NCBI RefSeq assembly: GCF_963676685.1
Contig: NC_092346.1
Coordinates: 30,393,133 to 30,457,132, forward strand
Length of the DNA stretch: 64,000 nt
Direction of reading: 5' to 3'
Origin: Mytilus edulis
Taxonomy: Eukaryota; Mollusca; Bivalvia; Mytilida; Mytilidae
A program made the position numbers and the translations under genes. The notes beneath the pieces were generated by a model that was not told the DNA's origin, searched no databases, and saw nothing but the letters and a program-made list of their open reading frames with translations. Positions within the stretch are counted from its first letter, which is position 1, and each line of letters opens with the position of its first letter. Positions 41,941 through 55,010 of this stretch are shown in pieces.

Positions 41941-44336
41941 TTTATTTTCGTTTTCCTCCCAAAATAACCATAACTGAATGATCATAAGAATAGAATGACA
42001 AATGCGACTACACCTATATAGAACACAGAGGCATGATGATTAATAATTCATTGTAGAAGGAAGAGAAGCGACACACAACATGAGGTCTTCTCGTTTATTA
42101 GTATAGATACTCTAACTTTTATTTTACAGGTCTTTGTATCTTCCCTTCCCTGTTTCACTTGAATTATTTTCAGCTTATTCGAATATGTGCATGTTTTCTG
42201 GCACGTTTGAAATAAATGCAATTCATCTAATGTTTGAATAGATATAGGAGGATGTGGTGTGAGTGCCAATGAGACAACTCTCCATCCAAATAACAATTTA
42301 AAAAAAAGTAAACCATTATAGGTCAATGTACGGCCTTCAACACGGAGCCTTGGAGGCCGTACATTGACCTATCATGGTTTATACTTGGCTCACACCGAAC
42401 AACAAGAATGTATATTTACATATTTAGCATGTTTTAAAAACAGGAAAACATGTTTATAAGTGCAACACATGGTATTTTTGGACAAGAAATCAATTTTTTC
42501 TTACTCTTGAAAAATTCAAATGAAGTAAAACAAGAAATCAATCTGGTTGACGCAAAAATGACAATCTGTTACACAGAATAATAGTGTTGCATTTCTTTCC
42601 AGTGGGTCTGAATCAACACTGATTTACAGAAATCTTGGTAAGAATTTAGTCTTAGGTGCTGGATTATTTTATTAGTTGTATTTGGCTTTGAACAAGCTGT
42701 CAGTAACTACGAGTACTCTCAGATCTGTGCTTAGTGCCTCAGTTGTTAGGATATATACAGGTAAACGGCCACTTCCACTCCGTACATTTGTTAGATGTAT
42801 TTCTATTAGCTATGATTCAATTGTTTTTTGGTTTAATATGTTCTCCTATATATTTGTATTAGTCCTGTAATGTTATGTTGTCATTTTAATGTTATATTTA
42901 ACATTGCCATTAAAGCGGGAGGTTCGGCATGCCACAAAGCCAGATTCAACCCACCATTTTTTTCTTAAAAAAATGTCCTGTTCCAAGTCAGGAATATGGC
43001 CATTGTTATAAACTCATCATAGATGCCAGGACTAAATATTATAGTTACCTCAGTTTTAGTTTGTTACCCTGATTTAGTTTTTTGTCCATCGATTTACGAG
43101 TTTTGAACAGCGGAGTACTACTGTTGCCTTTATGTATTCATCTAATGAGTTAAGCCTTTTTCAACTGATTTATATTGTTCGTTCTTATGTTGTTCTGTTA
43201 CACCACTGTCCAAGGTAAGGTGGGGGCGGCGATGGGGGATCCGGTTAACATGTGTAACCCTAATCTAGATTATCCCAGACGCTCCATATGCATAGTTAAT
43301 ATTTGCTCTAAGAACGATAACTCTGGTGCTTCAAGACTAGTGTAACCCCGTCACATTCTTTACACAACTGTATGTGCCTGTCCCAAGTCAGTATCCTGTA
43401 ATTCAATGGTTGTTGTCGTTTGTTGATGTTTTACATATTTGTTTTTTGTTCTTTTTTAGTTAGTTTTCTCGTTGGAATTGTTTTGCTTTTGTCATCTCGG
43501 AGCCTTTTATTGCGGACATTTTAAAGCCTCCCAAACGAATAGCAGTCTAATAATGATTAGAAAAATAAGTTTGATCTAATGAGGTAAAATAATTGAACGT
43601 GGCTACGTACTTATACATTCATCCCAAATGAATGGAGACCTGTAATTTAAACTGGTATTTTAAAAAAAATTTCGAACTGTAAACATGGTAAAGCCAGTAC
43701 TAAGCCGGAGTTACTGGAAACAAGTGATGACAGGAAAATGAGGGACTAATTCTATGTTTTTTCATTTATGCCCTCTGGGGAAACTGTCCGTAACTTTCTT
43801 ATCCAAAATCTTTCCCGAGCGACTCTGTCGACCTTCGACCAACCCTCGTTGTGGTCTATGATTGTGATGGTAAGGTTTTTGAGATCAGCTTGTGTGTGAC
43901 TGCTATTCGTTTGGGAGGCTTAAATATGAAGTTTCTTTTGCAATTGCCCTAACGTTGTCAAATTTGAAATATTATACCAACTTGGATCGGTTAAGAAATT
44001 TTTGATTTTTTTTTTGTTTGTTTCAGGACTGCCCTCAATGCAGTTTTAACATCTAAACTGTTGTGCCAGTTCACATCGAAAATAATTATTTTCTTTTGGC
44101 ATATCTTTGTAATCTTTGCGCCGTGTTTGGAAATTTTAAAATTGTATCAGCGTCTGTGGTGTTCGATTAAATTGTATAAATTCAAGATTTAGAAAAAGTT
44201 TCTCAGTTTGAATATATTGACATGATTCATTTGACATCGTGCTATTATTGAAGAAGGATATCTGTTATCCGAAATATCTAATATTTGTTCATTTTATAGT
44301 TATTTAATGGTGATGTTGTACCCTTTTTGACTTGTT

Positions 44337-44968
44337 ATTATGCCCCACCTACGATAGAAGAGGGGCATTATGTTTTCTGGTCTGTGGCTCCGTTCGTCCG
44401 TGCGTCCGCTCGTCCGTCTGTGCGTCCGTCCGTTCAGGTTAAAGTTTTTGGTCAAGGTAGTTTTTGATGAAGCTGAAGTCCAATCAACTTGAAACTTAGT
44501 AGACTTGTTGCTTATAATATGATCTTTCTAATTTTAAAACCAAATTAGACTTTTGACCCCAATTTCACGGTCCACTGAACATAGAAAATGAAAGCGGGAG
44601 TTTCAGGTTAACGTTTTTGGTCAAGGTAGTTTTTGGTGAAGCTGAAGTCCAATCAACTTGAAACTTAGTAAACTAGTTGCTTATGATATAATCTTTTTAA
44701 TTTTGAAGCCAAATTAGACTTTTGACCCCAATTTCACGGTCCACTAAACATAGAAAATGAAAGTGGGAGTTTCAGGTTAAAGTTTTTGGTCAAAGTAGTT
44801 TTTGATAAAATTGAAGTCCAATCAACTTGAAACTTAGTACATATCTTCCCTATAGTATAATCTTTCTAATTTTAATACAAAATTAGATTATTACCCAATT
44901 TCACGGTCAATGGAACATGGAAAAGGATAGTGCGAGTGGGGCATCCGTGTACTTTGGACACATTCTTG
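44337..44968 (+). mobile_element. ATGCCCCACCTACGATAG element with three internal units
   Basis: It opens TATGCCCCACCTACGATAGA and CCGTTCGTCCGTGCGTCC. Three units of about 150 bp follow, each with CAGGTTAAAGTTTTTGGTC, GAAGTCCAATCAACTTGAAA and CAATTTCACGGTCCA. It ends GAGTGGGGCATCCGTG. Confidence 0.75.
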
Positions 44969-45048
44969 TATATTATATTTTGTAGTGTACAAAATCATAT
45001 TACATGATCCATCACCCTGTAAGATTGATCGTTGACTATTTTTTCAGT

Positions 45049-45052
<4 letters not shown>

Positions 45053-45080
<28 letters not shown>
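45053..45080. repeat. (AT)n microsatellite
   Basis: A run of about 14 TA units. The corresponding run in copy 2 lies near 51,084-51,110. Confidence 0.9.
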
Positions 45081-45261
45081 TTAATAAAATTATGATAAAA
45101 CGTAATGTGTTAATATTTAATTAATTACTTAAGCTTTATAACTATTTTTGATCTGAGCGTCACTGATGAGCATTATCTAGACGAAACGCGCCTCTGACGT
45201 ATTTAATCATAAGCCTGATACCTTTGATAGCTATTTAGTAAAGAAATTGTAATTTTGATAA

Positions 45262-45584
45262 AGGGAAACAAGTTTTGAAACTGACATAAATCCCTTTCCA
45301 CATTGCGGGAGCGAGTGCTGCCTTGTAGCGACATAAACCTGCACTTTTTTTCGAAATCTACAACGGTGTCTTTTACGTGCAAGAGATATGTCTCTCTCTT
45401 AACACGGGCTAGCCATTTATCGTCCCCTTTCGATGGACTATCATCGTGTCCTCAAGACCATACTCTCAAATGGTGTAAAGAGAGAGCCGAAAATTCAATC
45501 CCTGAAATGTACATCCCGGACCGGGTATCGAACCAGGAACCTTTGCGATAGTAGTCAGATGCACTAACCACTACACCACGGCTC
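45262..45584 (-). mobile_element. tRNA-headed SINE, copy 1
   Basis: Read on the minus strand from 45,584, the head GAGCCGTGGTGTAGTGGTTA continues to GTGCATCTGACTACTATC and then GGTTCCTGGTTCGATACCC. These fit RNA polymerase III A- and B-boxes in a tRNA-like frame. The body matches 12,140-12,480. Its tail-side flank, including one target-site duplication, has been deleted relative to copy 2. Confidence 0.85.
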
Positions 45585-46433
45585 TTTTAACGGTAATTAG
45601 GTTATAATTGATAATTTTTGCAAGATAATGTGTAATTTAATCAATTGCATTCATATATAATTTACCCCAAATGTGAAATATATTATACTTATAGTGACTT
45701 GGAATAAGTGTAAGCTATTGTGTTTTGCTGTGTTTTATCTTGTTGTAACGTTTTTTTCAATTTAAGGATGTACTTTGGTGATCTAAGGTAAAATTAAATA
45801 AATCAAGAATTCAAAGTTGATACTTTCAAGGGCACTAGCTACGAGATATATAAAAAAATCCAAAGTATGATTTTTTTGTTCAATCATCAACGAAATTGAA
45901 ATAGTGAAGTAATAATTAGAAAGAGATAGAATAACGCATGCATTGTACGTGTACGGGTATTTAAAGGAAAAGAATGTCAACATTGAAAGGGAAACTAGGT
46001 AAATAATTTGATTAACTGATTCGATCCACAGAAAATCATTCTTATGAAGATAAAAACGACGATAAACATAATTTGTAATCTACAATACAAAATTTAACAG
46101 ACCTATAAAAATCCAATTGCACGAGTTGCTTAATCCATTTATAAATGTGTATTTGTTTATATCGCTTATATGGTCATAGAAGGTCAACTCGATAGTTAAT
46201 TAGATGGCGTATTGGCTAAAATTCACACGAAACGAAGCTACATCTTATTGAGACCATGTTCTATAAATTGTTTATTTTATACTTTTCATATAGTTTGGAA
46301 AAAGTGTTTTACATTTATATAAATAAAATATGAGAATTTGAGTCAAATCGGTGAACATGAATTTAACCATGTATCATATGGGAAACGACCAAGGAGTCAC
46401 TTGTTCAAAAATCTCATCTAAGTACATCCTTAA

Positions 46434-47371
46434 TAGTCCAGTCAAACTAAGATTTAACCTCAAACTAATTGCAACAGAAAATGTTTAAGTTCTAATCTAT
46501 AGCAGTATGCCCTTTATATACACAGAAAAAAGTCCCAGAAAATCTAACTTGAGGAAAACTCAAAATCAGCATTTTAAATTTCCTATGGAAATTAACATTG
46601 GAAGGGGAGATAACTCTTGCAAAAATGAGTCTTTTTTGGTCAGTTTTTGGTTGTTTTTCTTGAAATTTATGTAAAGTATGATACTTTGATGGGGTTATAA
46701 GTTTGTATTTGAGTAAATTGTATAATATTCTGCTCATGAAATGTACAAAACCGAAGTGTTGTGGGTAGTTTTTTTTTTCGTGCATTTTTCATTAAAGAAA
46801 TTGCAAATTTGAAGCTTTGTAACTATTTTGAAAAAATAATGTGAAAATTTGGTATTGTTTGTATTTGTATATTATGTGTTTCAGAAAATTACTTATGTTA
46901 AGAAACTTTAAAACACAAAAAGAAGAATATATGCTTAATTATTTTTAATAAATTTGAGATTCTTTACCTTGACATGTTGAAAAATTGAATAAATGGTCAA
47001 CCTGTAAATTACGAAATCTAGATTATAGCTTGATAAAATATATGAAAACATCTTTAGAGTTGTTTGTTATACTCTAAAGACCGCTGAAAAATCAAGAATC
47101 AATACATTCTGAGGAATAGAAGCGGTCAAATTATAATTTTGTATCAATTTTTATTCATATTTCTGCCTTTTTTGCAAGAGTTATCTCCCTTTCCAATGCA
47201 AATCTCCATAGGAATTTTAAATGGTGATTTTTTTAATCTTCCTCAATTTAGATTTTATGGGACTTTTTTCCATGTATATTTGAGGTATAATGCTAACGAT
47301 TAAAACTTTAAAATCTTCTGTTGCAATTACTTTCAGGTTAGGGTCAAATATATGTTAGATTGACTGGACTA
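46434..47371. mobile_element. 938-bp TIR transposon, TAA duplication, copy-1-specific
   Basis: The ends TAGTCCAGTCAA / TTGACTGGACTA extend into inverted arms of about 200 bp, recognisable by TTGCAACAGAA, AAAAGTCCCA, CCTATGGA and GGGAGATAACTCTTGC. It is flanked by TAA (46431-46433, 47372-47374). Copy 2 shows the empty site CATCCTTAAAGGATAATC. It has no transposase ORF. The TAA duplication suggests PIF/Harbinger or a relative. Confidence 0.85.
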
Positions 47372-50300
47372 TAAAGGATAATCTTGTTGTAGCTTCAATG
47401 AACAGGGGTTTTCTTTGTTGGTTTTTAAGCTATTTTCATTGATATTGCATAGTGTGTCTTTCTTTCTTGAAATGTTACTCTATTGTTTCAGCTACGGGTG
47501 AATGGTTGTACCTATTAACGCGTTTACACTTATTGCATATGTTTGCTTCTGGTCTAAGTCAGGAACCTCACCAACAAATTTGCAGAAATGAAACTTTTGG
47601 TGAAAGGAAAATATATGTTGACCGTTTTGATTCAAAATTCACTTGTCTATGAGTTGGCGTTAAAAAATCAGGATTAATGCGCTACATAGTAATCTAATTT
47701 AAGATTTCCAGAAAACCGGGAGTTATTTTGATAGTACCTGTGTTTTCAAGATCAGAAATTTCATATAAAACATTGGTTGAAAATTGGCATGTAGAAATGT
47801 GATACATGTACAATTCAGGATATACCTGTTTTCCTTGTAGTTAAATTTAAGGTAAAATATTTAGACAGCTGTGAAAATTGCAAGATTTGGTTGAACAGAT
47901 AGGGATTTTTAATTGGTGGTCTGACACCTTTATTTTCGTTTTCCTCCCAAAATAACCATAACTGAATGATCATAAGAATAGAATGACAAATACGAGTATA
48001 CCTATATAGAACACAGAGGCATGATGATTAATAATTCATTGTAGAAGGAAGAGAAGCGACACACAAAATGAGGTCTTCTCGTTTATTAGTATAGATACTC
48101 TAACTTTTATTTTACAGGTCTTTGTATCTTCCCATCCCTGTTTCACTTGAATTATTTTCAGCTTATTCGAATATGTGCATGTTTTCTGGCACGTTTGAAA
48201 TAAATGCAATTCATCTAATGTTTGAATAGATATAGGAAGATGTGGTGTGAGTGCCAATGAGACAACTCTCCATCCAAATAACAATTTTTAAAAAAGTAAA
48301 CCATTATAGGTCAATGTACGGCCTTCAACACGAAGCCTTGACCCACACCGAACAACAAGAATGTATATTTACACAATCATGTAATTATTTAGCATGTTTT
48401 AAAAACAGGTCAATGTACGGCCTTCAACACGGAGCCTTGGAGGCCGTACATTGACCTATCATGGTTTACTTGGCTCACACCGAACAACAAGAATGTATAT
48501 TTACATATTTAGCATGTTTTAAAAACAGGAAAACATGTTTATAAGTGCAACACTTGGTATTTTTGGACAAGAAATCAATTTTTTCTTACCCTTGAAAAAT
48601 TCAAATGAAGTAAAACAAGAAATCAATCTGGTTGACGCAAAAATGACAATCTGTTACACAGAATAATAGTGTTGCATTTCTTTCCAGTGGGTCTCAATCA
48701 ACACTGATTTACAGAAATCTTGGTAAGAATTTAGTCTTAGATGCTGGATTATTTTATTAGTTGTATTTGGCTTTGAACAAGCTGTCAGTAACTACGAGTA
48801 CTCTCAGATCTGTGCTTAATGTCTCAGTTGTTAGGATATATACAGGTAAACGGCCACTTCCACTCCGTACATTTGTTAGATGTATTTCTATTAGCTATGA
48901 TTCATGTGTTTTTTTGTTTAATATGTTCTCCTATTTATTTGTATTAGTCCTGTAATGTTATGTTGTCATTTTAATGTTATATTTAACATTGCCATTAAAG
49001 CGGGAGGTTTGGCATGCCACAAAACCAGATTCAACCCACCATTTTAAGAAAAAAATGTCCTGTTCCAAGTCAGGAATATGGCCATTGTTATAAACTCATC
49101 ATAGATACCAGGACTAAATATTACAGTTACCTCAGTTTTAGTTTGTTACCCCGATTTAGTTTTTTGTCCATCGATTTACGAGTTTTGAACAGCGGAGTAC
49201 TACTGTTGCCTTTATGTATTCATCTAATGAGTTAAGCCTTTTTCAACTGATTTGTATTGTTCGTTCTTATGTTGTACTGTTACACCACTGTCCAAGGTAA
49301 GGTGGGGGCGGCGGTGGGGGATCCGGTAAACATGTGTAACCCTAATCTAGATTATCCCAGACGTTCCATATGCATAGTTAATATTTGCTCTAAGAACGAT
49401 AACTCTGGTGCATCGAGACTAGTGTAACCCCGTCACATTCTTTATACAACTGTATGTGTCTGTCCCAAGTCAGTATCCAGTAATTCAATGGTTGTTGTCG
49501 TTTGTTGATGTTTTACATATTTGTTCTTTTTTAGTTAGTTTTCTCGTTGGAATTGTTTTGCTTTTGTCATCTCGGAGACTTTTATAGCGGACATTTTTAA
49601 GTCCCAAACGAATAGCAGTCTAATAATGATTAGAAAAATAAGTTTGATCTAATGAGGTAAAATAGTTGAACGTGGCTACTTACTTATACATTCATCCCAA
49701 ATGAATGGAGACCTGTAATTTGAACTGGTATTTAAAAAAAAATTTCGAACTGTAAACATGGTAAAGCCAGTACTAAGCCGGAGTTACTGGAAACAAGTGG
49801 TGACAGGAAAATGAGGGACTCATTCTATGTTTTTTCATTTATGCCCTCTGGGGAAACTGTCCGTAACTTTCTTATCCAAAATCTTTCCCGACCTTCGACC
49901 AACCCTCGTTGTGGTCTATAATTGTGATGGTAAGGTTTTTGAGATCAGCTTGTGTGTGACTGCTATTCGTTTGGGAGGCTTAAATATGAAGTTTCTTTTG
50001 CAATTGCCCTAACGTTGTCAAATTTGAAATATTATACCAACTTGGATCGGTTAAGAAATTTTTGATTTTTTTTTAGGACTGCCCTCAATGCAGTTTTAAC
50101 ATCTAAACTGTTGTGCCAGTTCACATCGAAGATAATTATTTTCATTTGGCATATCTTTGTAATCTTTGCGCCGTGTTTGGAAATTTTAAAATTGTATCAG
50201 CGTCTGTGGTGTTCGATTAAATTGTATAAATTCAAGATTTAGAAAAAGTTTCTCAGTTTGAATATATTGACATGATTCATTTGACATCGTGCTATTATTG

Positions 50301-50388
50301 AAGAAGGATATCTGTAATCCGAAATATCTAATATTTGTTCATTTTATAGTTATTTAATGGTGATGTTGTACCCTTTTTGACTTGTTAT

Positions 50389-50998
50389 TATGCCCCACCT
50401 ACGATAGTAGAGGGGCATTATGTTTTCTGGTCTGTGGCTCCGTTCATCCGTGCGTCCGCTCGTCCGTCTGTGCGTCCTTCCGTTCAGGTTAAAGTTTTTG
50501 GTCAAGGTAGTTTTTGATGAAGCTGAAGTCCAATCAACTTGAAACTTAGTAGACTTGTTGCTTATGATATGATCTTTCTAATTTTAGAGCCAAATGAGAC
50601 TTTTGACCCCAATTTCACGGTCCAGTGAACATAGAAAATGAAAGTGGGAGTTTCAGGTTAAAGTTTTTGGTCAAGGTAGTTTTTGGTAAAGCTGAAGTCC
50701 AATCAACTTGAAATTTAGTAAACTAGTTGCTTATGATATAATCTTTTTAATTTTGAAGCCAAATTAGACTTTTGACCCCAATTTCTCGGTCCACTAAACA
50801 TAGAAAATAAAAGTGGGAGTTTCAGGTTAAAGTTTTTGGTCAAGGTAGTTTTTGATAAAATTGAAGTCCAATCAACTTGAAACTTAGAAAATCTTTCTAA
50901 TTTTAATACCAAATTAGATTATTACCCAATTTCACGGTCCATGGAACATGGAAAAGGATAGTGCGAGTGGGGCATCCGTGTACTTTGGACACATTCTT
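50389..50998 (+). mobile_element. ATGCCCCACCTACGATAG element, copy 2 paralogue
   Basis: It corresponds to 44,337-44,968, with the same three internal units. The last unit has lost about 25 bp after GAAACTTAG (50,880-50,888). Confidence 0.75.
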
Positions 50999-51322
50999 GT
51001 ATATTATATTTTGTAGTGTACAGAATCATATTACATGATCCATCGCCCTGTAAGATTGATCGTTGACTATTTATTCAGTCATTATATATATATATATATA
51101 TATATATATTTTTAATAAAATTATGATAAAACGTAATGTGTTATTTAATCAATTACTTAAGCTTTATAATTGGTTTTGATCTGAGCGTCACTGATGAATA
51201 TTATGTAGACAAAACGCGCATATGACGTATTTAATCATAATCCTGATACCTTTGATAGCTATTTAGTAAAGAAATTGTAATTTTGATAAATTACATTTCA
51301 GAAACTTAGTAACGGTAATTAG

Positions 51323-51671
51323 TTTAATCATATTTATTTATAGTGGATTGGGAAACAAGTTTTGAAACTGACATAAATCCCTTTCCACTTTGCGGGAGCG
51401 AGTGCTGCCTTGTAGCGACATAAACCTGCACTTTTTCGAAATCTACAACGGTGTCTTTTACGTGCAAGAGATTGGCTCTCTCTTAACACGGGCTAGCCAT
51501 TTATCGTCCCCTTTCGATGGACTATCATCGTGTCCTCAAGACCATACTCGCAAATGGTGTTAAGGGAGAGCCGAAAATTCAATCTCTGAAATGTACATCC
51601 CGGACCGGGTATCGAACCAGGAACCTTTGCGATAGTAGTCAGATGCGCTAACCACTACATCACGGCTCTTT
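51323..51671 (-). mobile_element. tRNA-headed SINE, copy 2, with 13-bp duplication
   Basis: A complete minus-strand SINE with its tRNA-like head at 51,671. It is flanked by TAACGGTAATTAG at 51310-51322 and 51672-51684. This target-site duplication defines both ends and shows insertion by target-primed reverse transcription. Confidence 0.88.
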
Positions 51672-51884
51672 TAACGGTAATTAGGTAATAATTGATAATA
51701 TTTGCAAGATAATGTGTAATTTAATTAATTGCATTCATATATAACTTACCCCAAATGTGTAATATATTATACTTATAGTGACTTGGAAAAAGTGTAAGCT
51801 ATTGTGTTTTCTGTGTTTTATCTTGTTGTAACGCTTTTTTCAATTTAAGGATGTACTTTGGTGATCTAAGGTAAAATAAAATAA

Positions 51885-52239
51885 ATAAATTTGTTGTTTT
51901 TACTGTCTTCTGATTGGTTAAAATTATTAGTTTTATTTTCAATGTTGTCAATCTTGATGTCAACACGCCTACTCTGACGTTGTGTATTCATACGCCAACA
52001 TGTATATACGTTGTTATTGTTAATATAAATAATATAAAAAGTTCTTTGAGCCTTATTTTTGATAGAAATTTATTTATAATGAATGGCAATAATTTATTTT
52101 GATTTTATTGAACCATAAAACTAATTTTTGACCCTTCAAATTTTACATAATCCGCTTCGCGGATTATTCAATGTGAAGAGTCAAAAATTAGTTTTATGGT
52201 TCAATAAATTCAAAATAGATAATAGCCATTCATTAAATA
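51885..52239. mobile_element. Copy-2-specific insertion with long hairpin
   Basis: It is absent from copy 1, which reads GGTAAAATTAAATAAATC. The right part is a foldback: 52081-52231 pairs GAATGGC...TTGAACCATAAAAC with its complement around a loop ATAATCCGCTTCGCGGATTAT. The left part has GTCTTCTGATTGGTTAAAA. The exact ends are unclear. Confidence 0.7.
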
Positions 52240-52803
52240 AATCAAGAATTCAAAGTTGACGCTTTCAAGGGCACTAGCTACGAGATATATAAAAAAATTC
52301 TAAAGTATGATTTTTTTTGTTCAATCATCAATGAAAGTGAAATAGTGAAGTAATAATTAGAAAGAGATAGAATAACGCATGCATTGTACGTGTACGGGTA
52401 TTTAAAGGAAAAGAATGTCAACATTGAAAGTGAAACTAGGTAAATAATTTGATTAACTGATTCGATCCACACAAAATCATTCTTATAACGATAAAAACGA
52501 CGATAAACATAATTTGTAATCTACAATACAAAATTTAACAGACCTAAAAAATCCAATAGCACGAGTTACTTAATCCATTTATAAATGTGCATTTGTTTAT
52601 ATCGCTTATATGGTCATAGAAGGTCAACTCGATAGTTAATTAGATGGCGTATTGGCTAAAATTCACACGAAATGAAGCTACATCTTATTGAGACCATGTT
52701 CTATAAATTGTTTATTTTATACTTTTCATATTTTTGGAAAAAATGTTTTACATTTATATAAATAAAATATGAGAATTTGAGTCAAATCGGTGAACATGAA
52801 TTT

Positions 52804-53056
52804 GACAGCTAGTGCCCCTTTAAGCTAGAAGGGCATTCGTTTTGTTAAGGATCAAAATAAGCAAAAAAATATTGAAAGATTAAGGAGCTCTTTTTCGAGG
52901 TAATAGATTTATAAGATATGGCGGCGAAAGGCTGACTCAGACTTTTACCTTATATTTGCATCGACATTATTTGAGTCTCAAAATTTTGTCAAATGACCTT
53001 TTTTGAGCTCTTAAGTCTTATGTTAAAAGATAAATAGGTGTTACGGAGCAAAATAT
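52804..53056. mobile_element. Copy-2-specific insertion of about 253 bp
   Basis: Copy 1 reads straight through GAATTTAACCATG; copy 2 is interrupted after GAATTT by GACAGCTAGTGCCCCTTTAA...GGAGCAAAAT. The AGCTAGTGCCCCTTTAAG motif also occurs at 23,690. No inverted ends were recognised. Confidence 0.65.
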
Positions 53057-53249
53057 TTAACCATGTATCATATGGGAAACCACCAAGGAGTCACTTATTC
53101 AAAAATCTCATCTAAGTACATCCTTAAAGGATAATCTTGTCGTAGCTTCAATGAACAGGGGTTTTCTTTGTTGGTTTTTAATGGTTGTACCTATTAACGC
53201 GTTTAAACTTATTGCATATGTTTGCTTCTGGTCTAAGTCAGGAACCTCA

Positions 53250-54719
53250 TGTTCAGTGGTTGTCGTTTGTTGATGTGGTTAATAAGTGTTTCACGTTTCC
53301 GTTTTTTTTTTATCGTTTGTTTTCCGTTTTGAATTGTATTACATTAGACTTTTTTTGGCCCTTTATAGCTTTTTCCGTGTTGAAAACCGTATTTTGACCT
53401 ATACTAGTAATTGGTTTACTTTTACAAAATGTGACATGGATGGACGTAGTCGCATTGGCACTCAGACCAATCTTCTTATATCTATCTATATATCTTTACT
53501 TTGTATATTCTAATCAATTTGGTTCTCTAAATAAAGGCAACAGTAGTATACCGCTGTTCAAAACTCATAGATCCATGGACAAAAAACTAAATCGGGGTAA
53601 GAAACTTAAACTGAAGGAAACGATTAAATAACAATAATATAACAATGGCCATATTCCTGACTTGGTAGGGGACATTTTTAAAGGAAAAAATTGTGGGTTG
53701 AACCTGGTTTTGTGGCATGCCAAACCTCCCTCTTTTATGACCACAATTAGCTAACAAAAGGCAACAAGTTTAAAATTTTAATACGCGAGAAGTGCATTTT
53801 TCCACACAAGACTTACTACTGACGCCAAGATACAAAACTTTGAAAACCGAAACAAGTACAGAGTTGAACAGCATCGAGGACCAAAAAATCAAAAAAGTTG
53901 TGCCAAAAACGGCCAGGGTTTTCTGTTAGGTACTAGAACATCCCCATTATTTAGAATAATTTATACTTTTGCAAACAGCAACTTTTAAAAAATGACTATA
54001 CAAAAGATATATGATAAAACTGAAGTATTAACTACTTACAGGAAACAACCGAAATACATAACATAACCTGACAAAATGCATCACAAAAAATAGACACATC
54101 CAAATATGAAAGAGATTGAGAATCATTTTGTGACACTTATTTACATTAAAAAATGACAGACCCTTCATTTTGGAAAGGTCGTAGTGAGAAATTTTAATTT
54201 CGTCATGTAATACTGTATATAATAAATAATTAAAAAGAATAAGACTTATATAGATGTATGGAATAAACGTGGCCTTCACTTATAATGGTTCCAGTTCTTA
54301 TCATTCAAGATGACGTAACAGTATTCAAATGTTTGAAGAACTTGTCTTTACCAGGTCATTGTAAAATCTGACAGCCGGACATGCTATTCGATTGCTCAAC
54401 TGAGTCCCAATTTCACGAACAGAAATAAATATTTGCATACAAATATATATATACATCTTTTTACCTATTCTTTGCAATTGCCTTAAATATCCATAATGAA
54501 TTATGAAATGTCCAGCTGAGAGAGGATGGCCCAATTTTTGTATACAAAATAACAGAAAACTCAATAAAATAAGACGGAGCTGAATTTCCGGATTTTTAAA
54601 TAAAGGGTTCCGGAATATTTTCCCCCACAAAGCAAAGTTGTGAAATTTAAAATTCTGAAACAAAAACAATATTTCAGCGAAGAAGGCCTAATTTACAACT
54701 TTTGTAAAAATAAGCTGAT
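53250..54719. other. Intergenic, fragments of dispersed repeats
   Basis: 53,530-53,735 has GCAACAGTAGTATACCGCTG and AACCTGGTTTTGTGGCATGC, inverted relatives of 43,000 and 49,010. 53,760-53,935 is an inverted, diverged piece of the AACTTTGTACTTG repeat. 53,936-54,719 shows no convincing gene; a minus-strand frame at 54325-54669 has no recognised domain. Confidence 0.55.
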
Positions 54720-55010
54720 GTTTTTCGTGTCAACCCCCTAAAAGACCTACTACATGTGTCTCGTGTTAACCCCTACATGTCATATGATATGTGCTTCGAA
54801 TCAACCCTTGTGTTTATCCCTACATGTCCCATATATTATGTTTTTGTTTACCCCTACATGCCTTAAAACACATGTTTCATGGTGTCAACACCCTACATGC
54901 TACATAACCCCTACATAACTTATAACGTTTGCTTTGTATCAACCCCAATATTATCTATAACATGTGTTATGTGTTTACCGCTACACGACCTATACGAAAA
55001 TAAGTTTTTG
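54720..55010 (+). repeat. Degenerate 'ACCCCTACATG' tandem repeat
   Basis: Variants of AACCCCTACATGTCATAT and TATGTGTTTACCGCTACA recur every 40-45 bp, seven or so times, with alternating TGTGTTTCGTATCAACCCC segments. Confidence 0.6.

Larger units (their letters stand above)
41582..47570 (+). repeat. Large tandem duplication, copy 1
   Basis: It starts at CCAACAAATTTGCAGAAATG and runs to GTCTAAGTCAGGAACCTCA, where copy 2 begins with the same CCAACAAATTTGCAG. Anchor motifs are offset by 5,988 bp near the start. It contains a retroposon tail, a hairpin of GGTCAATGTACGGCC arms (42,322-42,372), a three-unit ATGCCCCAC element, an (AT)n run, a SINE and a 938-bp transposon absent from copy 2. No gene is recognised. 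Confidence 0.9.
47571..53249 (+). repeat. Large tandem duplication, copy 2
   Basis: The same order of elements as copy 1, ending at GTCAGGAACCTCA, after which sequence diverges (TGTTCAGTGG). Copy 2 lacks the 938-bp transposon. It has extra sequence at about 51,885-52,239 and 52,804-53,056, and a local repeat of the GGTCAATGTACGGCC segment at 48,306-48,460. Confidence 0.9.

Noticed and set aside
45303..45551. 82-codon plus-strand frame
   Set aside because: It is the complement of a tRNA-headed SINE. A second copy of the same sequence at 51.4 kb and a third at 12.2 kb show it is repetitive and not a gene.
45565..45584. A functional tRNA gene
   Set aside because: A- and B-box-like motifs are present, but the sequence continues into the SINE body and is flanked by a target-site duplication in copy 2, so it is a retroposon head.
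54325..54669. 114-codon minus-strand frame
   Set aside because: There is no recognisable domain, signal peptide or splice context, and the base composition is like its surroundings.
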